Shown here piece by piece: positions 7,064-16,415 of a stretch of 47,704 nt of DNA (positions within the stretch are counted from its first letter, which is position 1; each line of letters opens with the position of its first letter). Where the stretch lies: the NCBI GenBank assembly GCA_020851565.1, contig JADZCN010000083.1:1-47704 (forward strand), in the 5' to 3' direction. A model generated the notes under the pieces. The model saw nothing but the letters and a program-made list of their open reading frames with translations, was not told the DNA's origin and made no database searches. The position numbers and the translations under genes were made by a program. This DNA is from Acidobacteriota bacterium. GTDB taxonomy: Bacteria > Acidobacteriota > Vicinamibacteria > Vicinamibacterales > UBA2999.

Positions 7064-9566
7064 ACCTCCCCGACAACGCGCGGATGTCGTTCAGGATCCC
7101 TGCTGCGGTGACGGCGGCGCCGGCGCCGGGGCCGCTCACGACCAGCGGCTCGGCGCGGTAGCGCTCGGAGACGAACGAGATGATGTTGCGCGTGCCCGTG
7201 GCGGCGCCCATGGGGCTCGAGGCGGGCACGGCCACGAGGCGTGCTGTCACGCCCTTGCTGGTGGCGCTCACGACGTAACGCAACACGTTGCCCTTCTGCG
7301 CCTCCTTCTCCGTCCGCTCGCGCCACGAGGCATCGAGGGTCGGCATCTGCTCCATGAACGCGTCGAGCGGCAGCGCCTTCAGGACCGGTGGCACGAGGTC
7401 GTCCGGCGTAGGCGCCGGGCCGCGGTAGCCCATCAGGCGCGCGAGGATGAGGCCCTTGCGCGCGGCGTCCATGCCGGAGAGATCCTCCCGCGGGTCGGGC
7501 TCGGCGTAGCCGCGCCCCACGGCGTCGCGCACGGCCTCCGAGAACGGGCGGCCTGACGACACCTCGGACAGCACGAACATCAGCGTGCCGCTCACCGAGC
7601 CGTCGATGCGGATGACGCGATCACCCGTCTCGACCAGCTTGCTGAAGGTGTCGATGATGGGCAGGCCCGCACCCACGGTGGCCTCGTAGCGGATGTGGCG
7701 TCCCGCGGTATTCGACGCCGCCATGAGGCGCGCGTAGTGCTCCCACGACACCGCGAGCGGCTTCTTGTTGGCGAGCACCAGGTCGAAGCCGGCCTTCGCG
7801 GCCATGAGCAGCAGGTCGCCGGTCTCCTCGCTCGTGACGTCCACGACAATGGGCCTGGACACGGCGTGCTCGGCCATCAGCTGCAAGGCGTCCTTTGCCG
7901 TGGCGCGCGTGCCGCCCAGTTCGGCCAGGAGCTTTCCCGCGTCCTTGTCGCGCGACAGGCGCAGCAGGCGTGAACGCGAGAGGCCGCGGGCGTCGAAGAC
8001 GTAGCCGGAACGGTCCAGCAGCCCGACGATGCGGACGCGGTGGTCGCCCTTGAGCAGGGCGATCTGATCCGAGAGCGCCCGGCCCACGCGGCCGTAGCCG
8101 AGCAGGACCACGTCGGTGTAGGGCACCGCCCGCGCCCGTCCGCCGCCGATCTTCGAGAGCTGGAAGGCCGCGTGCACGCGCCGCGCGGCCTCTGCCGCCT
8201 GGTCCGCCGTGACGACGAACGAGATGTTGCGCTCGGAGGAGCCCTGGGCGATGGCGACGATGTTGATGCCGCCGGATTCGAGGGCGGTGAACACGCGGGC
8301 GGCGATGCCAGGTGTGCCCGCCATGCCCTCCCCGACCACGGCAATGACCGAGACGCCGGCTCGCGAGGTGACGCCGTCGATGAGGCCGCTGGCGATTTCC
8401 TCGCGGAACACGGCGCTGACGCTCTTCACGGCGCGGTCCGCTTCCGCGGCGGGCACCGTGAAGCCGATGGAGCTCTCGGACGATCCCTGGAAGATGGTGG
8501 AGACGGACAACCGCTCCCGGTCCACCGCCCCGAAGGTGCGCGCGGCAATGCCGTGGACGCCGACCATGCCCTTGCCGGCGACGGTGATCACGGCCTGCGC
8601 GGGCAGGACCGCGAGCGCCTTCACCGGGTAGCCGGGGAGCGCGTGCCGCGCGGAGACTTCGGTGCCGGGCAGGTCCGGGTTGATGAACGAGCGCACGTGC
8701 AGTGCGATGCGCGTGCCGGCGATGGGGATGAGCGCGCGCGGGTGGAGGACCTTCGCGCCGTAGTGGGCCACCTCGGCCGCCTCCTGGTGATGGAGCTGCG
8801 GGATGAGGCGCGCGTCCGGCACCTGGCGCGGGTCGGCGGTGAGGATGCCGGGGACGTCCTTCCAGAGCACGGCACGCTTCGCGTTGAGCGCGCGCGCCAT
8901 GAGCGTGGCCGTGAGGTCCGAGCCGCCGCGGCCCAGGGTGGCGACGCTGCCATCCGGCGCGCGGCCGATGAAGCCGGGGACCACGGGAATGGTGCCCTTG
9001 CGCAGGAGCGGCTTGAGCAGGCCGACGGCAAGCCTGGAGCTCTCGGCGATGCGCGGCGCGGCGCAGCCATGGTGCTCGTCGGTGCGAACGACGTCCAGGG
9101 CATCGACGAAGGAGGCCGCGCGCCCGGCGGCGGTGATGGCAGCCGCGAGGATGGTGGCCGAGAGCTGCTCGCCGCGGGCGACGAGCGCGTCGCGCGTGCG
9201 GGGGGCCAGGTGGCGCAGGACGCCTACGGCGCGGCACAGGTCGCGATACTCGTCGGTGGAGGCGTCGATGGCGGGCACGACGGCCTTCAGGACCGGGCCC
9301 TGGCCAAGGGCCGTTCTCGCCGCCGTGCGATGGCGCTCCCGGAACTGCGCGGCGGAGTGGGCCGCCGCCTCGGGCCGGCCGGACACGGCGTGTTCGGCGC
9401 CCTCGAGGAGCAGGTCGGTGACGCCGCCGAGCGCGGAGGCCACGATGACGAGGGGGCCCTTGTGGGCCGCGATGCGCGTCGCGGCCCGCGCGATGGCATG
9501 GCCATCGGCGAGGGAGGCTCCCCCGAACTTCCACACTTCAAGCGCCTGCGGGCGGGCGGGTGTCAC
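7062..9566 (-). CDS. thrA: Bifunctional aspartokinase/homoserine dehydrogenase
   Basis: An 834-residue fusion catalysing the first and third steps from aspartate towards threonine and methionine. The N-terminal aspartokinase carries the ATP-site motif KFGGAS (residues 13-18) and GRGGSDLTA. Two ACT regulatory segments follow (AVITVAGKGMVG and VSVIAVVGEGMAG). The homoserine dehydrogenase half has the dinucleotide motif LLGYGRVGRAL, the catalytic-core segment FDLVLANKKPLAVS and the SVSGTLMF/DLSGMDAARKG signature. Length matches the family (about 810-830). A GTG start at 9566 is chosen, with AGGAG nine bases upstream. It is last of three - strand genes in one homoserine/methionine cluster, separated from the PLP enzyme by a 203-bp inverted-repeat tract. 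A second homoserine dehydrogenase domain is encoded at 11140-13494. Confidence 0.95.
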   Translation of the reverse strand: MTPARPQALEVWKFGGASLADGHAIARAATRIAAHKGPLVIVASALGGVTDLLLEGAEHAVSGRPEAAAHSAAQFRERHRTAARTALGQGPVLKAVVPAIDASTDEYRDLCRAVGVLRHLAPRTRDALVARGEQLSATILAAAITAAGRAASFVDALDVVRTDEHHGCAAPRIAESSRLAVGLLKPLLRKGTIPVVPGFIGRAPDGSVATLGRGGSDLTATLMARALNAKRAVLWKDVPGILTADPRQVPDARLIPQLHHQEAAEVAHYGAKVLHPRALIPIAGTRIALHVRSFINPDLPGTEVSARHALPGYPVKALAVLPAQAVITVAGKGMVGVHGIAARTFGAVDRERLSVSTIFQGSSESSIGFTVPAAEADRAVKSVSAVFREEIASGLIDGVTSRAGVSVIAVVGEGMAGTPGIAARVFTALESGGINIVAIAQGSSERNISFVVTADQAAEAARRVHAAFQLSKIGGGRARAVPYTDVVLLGYGRVGRALSDQIALLKGDHRVRIVGLLDRSGYVFDARGLSRSRLLRLSRDKDAGKLLAELGGTRATAKDALQLMAEHAVSRPIVVDVTSEETGDLLLMAAKAGFDLVLANKKPLAVSWEHYARLMAASNTAGRHIRYEATVGAGLPIIDTFSKLVETGDRVIRIDGSVSGTLMFVLSEVSSGRPFSEAVRDAVGRGYAEPDPREDLSGMDAARKGLILARLMGYRGPAPTPDDLVPPVLKALPLDAFMEQMPTLDASWRERTEKEAQKGNVLRYVVSATSKGVTARLVAVPASSPMGAATGTRNIISFVSERYRAEPLVVSGPGAGAAVTAAGILNDIRALSGR

Positions 9567-9584
9567 GCTGCTGCTCCTGTCACA

Positions 9585-9768
9585 AAAGAAACCACGAAGA
9601 CACGAAGGGAATCACGAAGGGCACGAAGGCAAGACGAAGAGAAAACTCCTGAAGCTCTGATGAAGAACTCGCCTGACGACGATCGATCACAGCGACACAC
9701 CAAGGCTCTCCCAAGAATACTTCGTGGCTCTCTTCGTGTTCTTCGTGCCTTCGTGGTTTCGTTCGATC
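9585..9768. repeat. ACGAAG-type inverted repeat upstream of thrA
   Basis: Left arm about 9585-9640 (accacgaagacacgaagg and degenerate copies), right arm about 9715-9768 (the complementary cttcgtggt and gttcttcgtgcc units). It occupies nearly the whole 203-bp gap between the PLP enzyme stop and the thrA start, both on the - strand, so it would lie in the 5' leader of a shared transcript. Confidence 0.75.
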
Positions 9769-9769
9769 G

Positions 9770-11143
9770 TCACTTCACGCCGAGGCTGGCGATGCGCTGC
9801 TGCTGCCAGGCCTCGAGATCCGCGGCGCTGATCTGGTCGGCGTGGTGCAGCGTCCAGTTCAGGGCCGCGATCAGGTCGTCGGCGTCCTCCAGGCCCACGG
9901 CCAGGCGGATGAGCCGATCGAAGCCGCTTCGCACCAGCTGCGGCCGGGCCGTGAAGTACTCGGACACGGTCTGGTGGTGGTTCACCTTCGTCGCCAGGCC
10001 GTCGAACGACAGCGCATAGCGCACGATGACGGTGGTCGCGAGCACGTCGGCCACGTGACGCGCCTGCGCTTCGTCCGCGCCGGCCACGCGAAAGGAGAGG
10101 AGCGAGCCATGACGCACGTAGTGCTTCGCGATGGCGGCCGCGTCCGGGTGCGAGGGGAGCGAGGGATGGAACACCTCGCTGACGCGCGGGTGAGCGGCCA
10201 GGAACGCCGCCACCTTCGCGGCCGTCTCCGAGCGGCGCACGTGCGCGGGCTCGGCCTGGTCCCACGTCTCGAGAATGGCCCGGGCACGCCGCCAGTCCAG
10301 GATGCCGCCCCGCATGGCCATCAGATCCATCACGCCGTTGGCCAGCTGCACGTTGTCCGTCGCGACGTAGCCCCAGAGATCCCGATCGGTGCCGCCAAGG
10401 GCTTTCGTGCCGCTTCCAATCACCACGTCCACGCCCTGCTTCAGCAGCGGCAGCCTGAAGGCCCACGGCGTGGCAATGGTGGAATCGATGACGAGGCGGA
10501 GCTCCGGGGCGCGCTGGCGTGCAGCGGTCACCACCTCTCGCAGCATGTCCAGGTCCTGCGCGCGGACCAGCGGATTGGTGAACGTCTCGGCGAACACGAA
10601 CGCCGTCTCAGGGCCAATCGCCGCCTCCAACGCCGCCCTCTCCCCATCGTCCACGATGGTGACCGAGCCCCCGACGCGCGCGGCCAGCCACTCGAGATAG
10701 GTGCGCGTCTTGTTGTAGACCTGCCGCATGAGGACGGCGTGGCGGCCCGGGCCCATCAGCACGTCGAAGGTGAGCGCGGTGGCCTGCATGCCGGAGTCGC
10801 AGACGAGCGCGGCGCCCGCGTGCTCGAGCGCCTTCAGCTTCGAGAGGAGCGTGGCCGTGGCGGTCGTGCCGTAGCGCGCGTAGAGGTGCGGCAGCTCCGA
10901 CCAGCAGCCCTCGGCGGCAAACATGAACGCGGCCTTGCCCTCCTGCCAGGCGATGGCACGCGAGGAGCCGAAGAGATCCAGCTGCACCGTGGGGTCGTCC
11001 GGGTGCAGGTAGGGCAGCCCCGAGCGGCGCGCGTGCGCATCGAGGGATTCGTGCAGGCCGCGCGTGCGCGCGCCCATGGCCGAGAGCGGCGGCCGCTCCG
11101 CGGGACACTGCCGCGGATCCAGCCAGGCGTCCACGCCGCTCAC
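9770..11143 (-). CDS. Cys/Met-metabolism PLP enzyme (cystathionine gamma-synthase or O-acetylhomoserine sulfhydrylase type)
   Basis: A 457-residue fold-type I enzyme acting on O-acetylhomoserine, made by the gene before it. Family features include RYGTTATATLLSKLKALE, the CDSGMQA phosphate-binding turn, the Asp that pairs with the pyridine nitrogen (VIDSTIATP, Asp220) and the Schiff-base lysine Lys247 in GSGTKALGG. It is longer than the usual 380-430 residues because of about 45 extra N-terminal residues. The start is the GTG at 11143, which overlaps the upstream stop as GTGA and has GGGAG about eight bases before it. Whether it uses cysteine or sulfide cannot be decided by eye. Confidence 0.85.
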   Translation of the reverse strand: MSGVDAWLDPRQCPAERPPLSAMGARTRGLHESLDAHARRSGLPYLHPDDPTVQLDLFGSSRAIAWQEGKAAFMFAAEGCWSELPHLYARYGTTATATLLSKLKALEHAGAALVCDSGMQATALTFDVLMGPGRHAVLMRQVYNKTRTYLEWLAARVGGSVTIVDDGERAALEAAIGPETAFVFAETFTNPLVRAQDLDMLREVVTAARQRAPELRLVIDSTIATPWAFRLPLLKQGVDVVIGSGTKALGGTDRDLWGYVATDNVQLANGVMDLMAMRGGILDWRRARAILETWDQAEPAHVRRSETAAKVAAFLAAHPRVSEVFHPSLPSHPDAAAIAKHYVRHGSLLSFRVAGADEAQARHVADVLATTVIVRYALSFDGLATKVNHHQTVSEYFTARPQLVRSGFDRLIRLAVGLEDADDLIAALNWTLHHADQISAADLEAWQQQRIASLGVK

Positions 11144-13494
11144 TCGAGGACTCCCAGGCAGAGGCACTCGTCCACGCGCACGAGACGGGCGATGGCCTCG
11201 CGCACCTCGGCGATTCGCTCCTCGGAGCTCGGCGAAATCATGAATCCGAGGTGCACGTGCAGGTCCTCGCCACGCGTCGCGCGGTTCTGCACCATGAGGC
11301 CCGCCCGCCGGACGAGGCTCTCGATGCGGCGTTCGAGGCCGGGGTGTGGCTTGGCGGTCACGCGCAGGTAGTGTCGTCGATCCGGCGCCTTCACCACGGC
11401 GTCGCGCCCGACGAGCGGCAGCGACTGCGGCACCGGCCAGCGGACCGAGTTGTCCTGGGCGAGATCGATGAGGTCCCCGAGGACCGCCGTGGCCGTGGGC
11501 AGCGCGCCGGCGCCTTTGCCGAACAGGCTGAGATCCCCGGAGGCGGCGCAGCGGAGGTACACCGCGTTGTATTCCTCCTCCACCGACGCCAGCAGGTGCC
11601 ACGTGGGCAGAAGCAGCGGCTCGACGGCCATGTCGAGCGCGCCGTTCACGCGCGCGGCCCGCGCAATCTGGCGGATGCGGCAGCCCATCGCCTCGGCGAG
11701 GTCGCAATCGGCGGGGCCAATCTCCCGGATCCCGCGGACCGGGAACCCGTCGGGCCGCACCCACGCGCCAAAGGCGCGATACGCGAGGATGGAGAGCTTC
11801 GCCGCCGCGTCCTCGCCCCCGAGATCGGCGGCTGGATCGGCTTCGGCAAATCCCAGCGCCTGCGCTTCGGCCACGGCATCGGCCTGAGACAACTCGGCCT
11901 GCTCCATGCGCGTGATGACGAAGTTGGTGGTGCCGTTCAGGATGCCGGCCAGGCTGTCGATCTCGTCGGCACGGTGGCTGAGGTGCCGGATGACAGGAAT
12001 GGCTGCCGCCGCCGCGGCCTCGCAATAGAGCGGCGTGGCCGTGCGCTGGGCGAGCACGCCCAGCTCCGCGAGCTTCGAGGCGAGGAGCGCCTTGTTCGCG
12101 GTGACCACCGGCTTCCCCGCGGCGAGGGCCGCGGTGAGGATGGGCTCCATGGCCGCGCCACCGGCGACCTCGACGACGACGTCCACCTCGGGATCGCTCA
12201 CGAGGTCGAGCGGTTTGTCGGTGATGGGGATGCCTTCGACGCGCGGGCCGCGCGGCTTCGCCAGATCCCGCACGGCCAGGCGCGTGACGCGGAAGCCGAC
12301 GCCGTATCGATCGCGCACCGCGGTCCGCTGACGCTCGATCATCTCGAGCAGCCCGCCGCCGACGGTGCCGCACCCGACCAGGCCAATACGGATCTCGCGC
12401 ACGGGCTCCTCGCCCACGCCTTCGAAGCGCGGGCGGGCACCGAGCTTCGGCTGGCCGCCGAACGCGCGCGCGCCGCGAAGCAGCTCCGCCAGGCGATCCT
12501 GGTCGGCGAGAAACGCGTCGTGGCCGAACTCGGAGTCCAGCTTCCAGAGAGACGAGTGTGCACCGGCCGCCTGGAGCTGCCGGTGCAGCTCCTCCTGCAG
12601 GGCCCACGGGAACAGCATGTCGTCCGGCACGCCGACGACGATGGTTTCGGCGGTGACCTGCTCGAGGGCTGCTCGGAGCGCACGCGCGTCGGGCGCGATG
12701 GAGCCGCGATCGATCGCCTCGCTCAGGAGCAGGAACGTGCGGACGGGGAACCGCTCGGCGAACCTGCGGCCGTGGTAATCGAGGTACTCCGCCACGGGCG
12801 GACGGTCCATGCCGGGCGCCAGCTTCCCGAAGCGGACGTCCAGCTCGCCCCGGCCGCGATAGGTGAGCATGCCGAGCTGCCGGGCGCGGCTCATGCCGGT
12901 GGCGACCTCGCCGTTCCTGATGCCGTCGCGCACCAGCTCCCGCTGCAGGTGGCGCGTGGCGGTGCCCCAGCCGTCGGGGCGAAGGCCGGCCGAGACGGTC
13001 ACCAGGCGGCCGCATCGCGACGGGTGGCGCACGGCAAAGGCCACACCCACCATGCCGCCGAGGCTGGCGCCGACGAAGGTGACGGGTTGGGTGCAGCCGA
13101 TGCCGTCCAGCCAGGCAGCCACGAGGTCCGCCAGGCCGAGGACCGAGATGGCCGGCGGCGGCTCGGGGCCATCGAAGCCCCGCCACGTGGAACCGTTCCC
13201 GGGCCAGGCCGGGCAGAGGATGGTGAACCGGGCCGGGTCGATGAGGTCCGCGCTGAAGAGCGCCGGCCACCACGGGTCCACGCCGCCGTTGGCCTCACCC
13301 TTCCCGTCCCCGAGCGGGAACGGCGAGGCGGTGATGCCGCCGACGATGACGACGACGGGCGCCGTGCCGAGCTCCGGGCCATAGGCCCATCCGCCGAGGG
13401 ACACCTCCGCCAGGGCATGGCCCTCGATGGCGAGCGCGGGGCGCTCGACCACGAGGCGGCGGGGCGCGACGGCGGGCACGGCGGTGGAGGGCAT
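11140..13494 (-). CDS. Fused homoserine O-acetyltransferase (MetX-like) :: homoserine dehydrogenase
   Basis: A 784-residue two-enzyme fusion. Residues about 20-345 are an alpha/beta hydrolase of the MetX type: nucleophile elbow VGASLGG (Ser144), MLTYRGRGELDVRFG, acid PDDMLFP (about Asp291-292) and catalytic His325 in EFGHDAFL. Residues about 367-784 are a homoserine dehydrogenase: GLVGCGTVGGG (371-381), PVVTANKALLA, the GILNGTTNFV motif, DLGGEDAAAKL and a C-terminal ACT domain (HYLRVTAKPHPGL). One chain would make homoserine and acetylate it for methionine synthesis. It is first in the cluster and coupled by a 4-bp overlap to the PLP enzyme. The order of catalysis (dehydrogenase second in the chain, first in the pathway) is notable. 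Confidence 0.9.
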   Translation of the reverse strand: MPSTAVPAVAPRRLVVERPALAIEGHALAEVSLGGWAYGPELGTAPVVVIVGGITASPFPLGDGKGEANGGVDPWWPALFSADLIDPARFTILCPAWPGNGSTWRGFDGPEPPPAISVLGLADLVAAWLDGIGCTQPVTFVGASLGGMVGVAFAVRHPSRCGRLVTVSAGLRPDGWGTATRHLQRELVRDGIRNGEVATGMSRARQLGMLTYRGRGELDVRFGKLAPGMDRPPVAEYLDYHGRRFAERFPVRTFLLLSEAIDRGSIAPDARALRAALEQVTAETIVVGVPDDMLFPWALQEELHRQLQAAGAHSSLWKLDSEFGHDAFLADQDRLAELLRGARAFGGQPKLGARPRFEGVGEEPVREIRIGLVGCGTVGGGLLEMIERQRTAVRDRYGVGFRVTRLAVRDLAKPRGPRVEGIPITDKPLDLVSDPEVDVVVEVAGGAAMEPILTAALAAGKPVVTANKALLASKLAELGVLAQRTATPLYCEAAAAAAIPVIRHLSHRADEIDSLAGILNGTTNFVITRMEQAELSQADAVAEAQALGFAEADPAADLGGEDAAAKLSILAYRAFGAWVRPDGFPVRGIREIGPADCDLAEAMGCRIRQIARAARVNGALDMAVEPLLLPTWHLLASVEEEYNAVYLRCAASGDLSLFGKGAGALPTATAVLGDLIDLAQDNSVRWPVPQSLPLVGRDAVVKAPDRRHYLRVTAKPHPGLERRIESLVRRAGLMVQNRATRGEDLHVHLGFMISPSSEERIAEVREAIARLVRVDECLCLGVLE

Positions 13495-13506
13495 CGGATC
13501 GCAGCC

Positions 13507-13539
13507 AGATTACATCAAAAGCAACGTATCTAGCTACGT
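13507..13539 (-). promoter_or_regulatory. Candidate promoter and operator of the homoserine/methionine cluster
   Basis: An AT-richer island upstream of the fusion gene holds TAATCT on the - strand (13507-13512), 12 bases before the ATG at 13494. Over the expected -35 area lies a palindrome, acgta-tctagc-tacgt (13524-13539). No good TTGACA is present. The palindrome could be a repressor site such as a Met-type operator; the regulator is unknown. Confidence 0.35.
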
Positions 13540-13551
13540 CGATTTGTAGAT

Positions 13552-13680
13552 GGTGTCGGGAGTCGGCAAGAGACGCGTCGGGAGGGGGGAAGAACGGTGT
13601 CGGGAGGGGGGAAGAGACGCGTCGGGAGCGGGGAAGAACCGCGTCGGGAGGGGGCAGAACCGCGTCGGGAGTCGGGAACA
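13552..13680. repeat. GTCGGGAGGGGG tandem tract
   Basis: About seven degenerate 18-20 bp units (gtcgggaggggggaagaa and variants) stand in direct orientation. Same family as the tract at 3630-3712. With the next tract it fills the 318-bp non-coding gap between the fusion gene and the luciferase-like gene, where no other gene is seen. Confidence 0.75.
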
Positions 13681-13697
13681 CGCTCCGCCCGTCCCAG

Positions 13698-13812
13698 GTC
13701 TCAAGCCCCAAGCCCCCAAGTCCCCAAGCCCCCAAGCCCCTCAAGCCCTCAAGCCCTCAAGCCCTCAAGACCCCAAGACCCCAAGACCCCAAGACCTCAA
13801 GACCTCAAGACC

Positions 13813-13822
<10 letters not shown>
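13698..13822. repeat. CCCCAAGCC/CTCAAGACC tandem 9-mer tract
   Basis: More than a dozen 8-9 bp units (ccccaagcc, ctcaagcc, ccccaaga, cctcaaga) run head to tail. Read on the - strand, the end of the tract forms the last two residues and the stop codon of the luciferase-like gene. A related 10-mer tract (aacctcagaa) lies at 27420-27492 and a short one at 15855-15885. Confidence 0.85.
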
Positions 13823-14796
<974 letters not shown>

Positions 14797-14830
14797 CACG
14801 TCCGACCGTAGCACGCCGCGCTCGCGGCTT

Positions 14831-15006
14831 CACTCAGGGTGGCCCGCCGCAAGCCCGGCTCCAAGCCCGGAAAAACCCCGCTGCGGCGCGTTGACTCTGC
14901 AAGGCGTGGGGACCCCCAACCCCACGCGCGACCCCCGCCTCCGCGTGGTTTTTCGGCTTCGCTTGCGCGGGCTTTCCGCAGGGCTTGGGGCGGGCCACCC
15001 TGAGTG
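14831..15006. repeat. 176-bp MITE-like palindromic element
   Basis: Terminal inverted repeats of 26 bp with one mismatch lie at 14831-14856 and 14981-15006 (outer end cactcagggtggcccg on the left and its complement on the right). Inside, partly matching arms (ggaaaaacc opposite ggtttttcg) and a central perfect 8-bp hairpin (gcgtgggg/ccccacgc, 14904-14927) make the whole element an imperfect long palindrome. No open reading frame is credible. It fills the gap between the luciferase-like and META-domain genes, both read leftward, and could be a non-autonomous mobile element. Confidence 0.7.
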
Positions 15007-15090
15007 AAACCGCAAGCCGTCGCGCAAACGGACGTTCGTTACCGCGACGTCCCGAGTGAACCCGCGCAACGGACCGGGCGCGGCTGCCGG

Positions 15091-15573
15091 TTACCGCGAC
15101 ACGGCTTCGAAGCGTGCGAGCACCGTGTCCTTGTCGCCGAGCAGCGTCAGCTCCGTCGCCGAGGCCTTCCACTTCGTCGTGTTGCCCAGCGCCTCCTTGA
15201 AGCGGCTATCCAGCTTGTCCGGGAGGCCGGGGCAGGCCATCAGCGTGCCCATCAGCGGCCCGAACGAGAGCGCCTCCCCCTTCACCGTGTAGCTGCCGCG
15301 CAGCGTGTTGCAGCCGTCGGCGCCGGTGACGGTGCCACCCGCGTTGAACACGAGATGCGGCTCGCGGACGTTCTTCTGGAAGGTCGCCTCCTCGTCGCCC
15401 AGGTGCGTGAGGCGCCAGTAGGCCGACTCGAGCCCCGGCGCGACGGTGCCCGGCTGCGCCGCGGCGGGTGTTGTGGGAGGGGCCGCCGGCGGAGGCTGTT
15501 GGCCACGCCCGACGGTATCGACGCCGGACGCCGATACGATCCCCCATGCGAGCACCATCGCGAGCAGCTTCAT
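15091..15573 (-). CDS. Secreted META-domain protein (HslJ-like)
   Basis: A 160-residue exported protein: hydrophobic signal segment at residues 1-18, a Pro/Ala/Gln-rich linker to about 45, then a META domain (YWRLTHLG, FNAGGTVTGADGCNTLRGSY, LSFGPLMGTLMACP). GCNTLRGSY and the following MGTLMACPG are the recognisable family core, seen in HslJ-type envelope proteins. The biochemical function of META domains is not established. The ATG at 15573 is chosen because it starts a proper signal peptide. It lies 19 bp downstream of the SEC-C gene on the same strand. Confidence 0.85.
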   Translation of the reverse strand: MKLLAMVLAWGIVSASGVDTVGRGQQPPPAAPPTTPAAAQPGTVAPGLESAYWRLTHLGDEEATFQKNVREPHLVFNAGGTVTGADGCNTLRGSYTVKGEALSFGPLMGTLMACPGLPDKLDSRFKEALGNTTKWKASATELTLLGDKDTVLARFEAVSR

Positions 15574-15592
15574 ACCGGAATTTGACGTTCGC

Positions 15593-15829
15593 TCAGTGGT
15601 AGTGGCCGTGCTCCGGCGACCACACCTTCCCGGGCACCGGGGTCGCCGACGAGGGCTCTTCGGAGAACGAGACGACGCCTGCGTAGAGGGCGCCCAGCAT
15701 GGTTGCCAGTACCAGGCCGACCATGACGCGCGTGCCCCAGGGGTTTGGCCCCTTCCCCTCGCAGCACTGCTTGTATTTCTTCCCGCTGCCGCAGGGGCAC
15801 TTGTCGTTGCGTCCGGGCGTGCGTGACAT
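15593..15829 (-). CDS. Small SEC-C zinc-motif membrane protein
   Basis: A 78-residue protein that begins with a SEC-C metal-binding motif, CPCGSGKKYKQCC (Cys11, Cys13, Cys22, Cys23), as found at the C-terminus of SecA. It continues into one transmembrane helix (about residues 35-54) and a His-rich tail (EHGHYH). The ATG at 15829 has GGAGG seven bases upstream, and a TAGGAT box (15846-15851) gives a very short leader. A small SEC-C protein tethered to the membrane might bind zinc or the SecB/ribosome interface; this is inference only. Confidence 0.85.
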   Translation of the reverse strand: MSRTPGRNDKCPCGSGKKYKQCCEGKGPNPWGTRVMVGLVLATMLGALYAGVVSFSEEPSSATPVPGKVWSPEHGHYH

Positions 15830-16415
15830 GGGAGCCTCCGGGGGGATCCTACGACGGTTCTGGGGTTCTCGGGTTCTCGGGTTCGTGGGCCGACCCCGCG
15901 ACCGCAAACCTCGACGCTTTCGCTTTTCGGTGTTCGAAACTGTAACAAGCGCGGCAACGCCAGGCCTGCCAAGCAGGTATGCATCCGTGCGCAGCTGGTG
16001 AACTTCAGCGGCAACAAACGGACACCCATCCTGCCTCGCAAGATAGCGGCCGACGTGGCGCAGTTCTTTCAGCCGGTCCGTACGCCATGGATCCGCACGG
16101 CAGCCCGTCCAGCCGCCACGCATCAATCCCCAGCCTGGCGGCCAGCGTCCGGACGGAGTGCAAATATGTAACCGTCGGTCGGCCGACTTTACATAGGCCG
16201 TGCACGAATGCGGCCTGGGCCCTGCACCGCGAGGCAGAACCAGCAGTCGCTAGAGAACTTCATGCGACACGGACCACCGCCCGGTGGTCCACGAAGTTGG
16301 CCCGAATCTCGCAGTGCAGCAGCCCGGGTGCCCCTCCACCCGTCGGCCGCCTCCCCCAAGGCACTTCACTGACATCTGCAGCTTCGTCGCTCCGCTTTGG
16401 GGCAAGGGGATAGGT
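15830..16415. other. 586-bp intergenic region without a convincing gene
   Basis: It holds a short ggttctcg tandem tract (15855-15885), a lower-GC stretch around 15920-16200 with only short unconvincing open frames, a dyad at 16165-16195, and a 20-bp perfect hairpin (ggaccaccg, CC, cggtggtcc) at 16271-16290. A 66-codon leftward frame at 16005-16205 looks neither like a known family nor like a typical high-GC gene. Confidence 0.6.
16165..16201. promoter_or_regulatory. TATGTAA/TTACATA dyad upstream of the first Fn3 gene
   Basis: Outer 7-bp arms (tatgtaa 16165-16171, ttacata 16189-16195) enclose a perfect inner palindrome gtcggccgac (16178-16187), and ggccgt follows. A related arrangement (tgtaa, then ttacatggccgt) occurs at 18118-18156 before the second Fn3 gene, which suggests a shared regulator site. 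Confidence 0.35.

Noticed and set aside
8040..10019. A 659-codon rightward open frame opposite thrA
   Set aside because: Shadow of the aspartokinase gene; it runs into repeat DNA and has no family resemblance.
13495..13560. A SAM-type riboswitch before the methionine cluster
   Set aside because: The leader is only a few bases after the likely promoter and none of the conserved SAM-aptamer segments were seen.
16005..16205. A 66-codon leftward frame with a possible helix-turn-helix-like stretch
   Set aside because: No ribosome binding site, no clear family, and it overlaps the dyad; I cannot support it as a gene.
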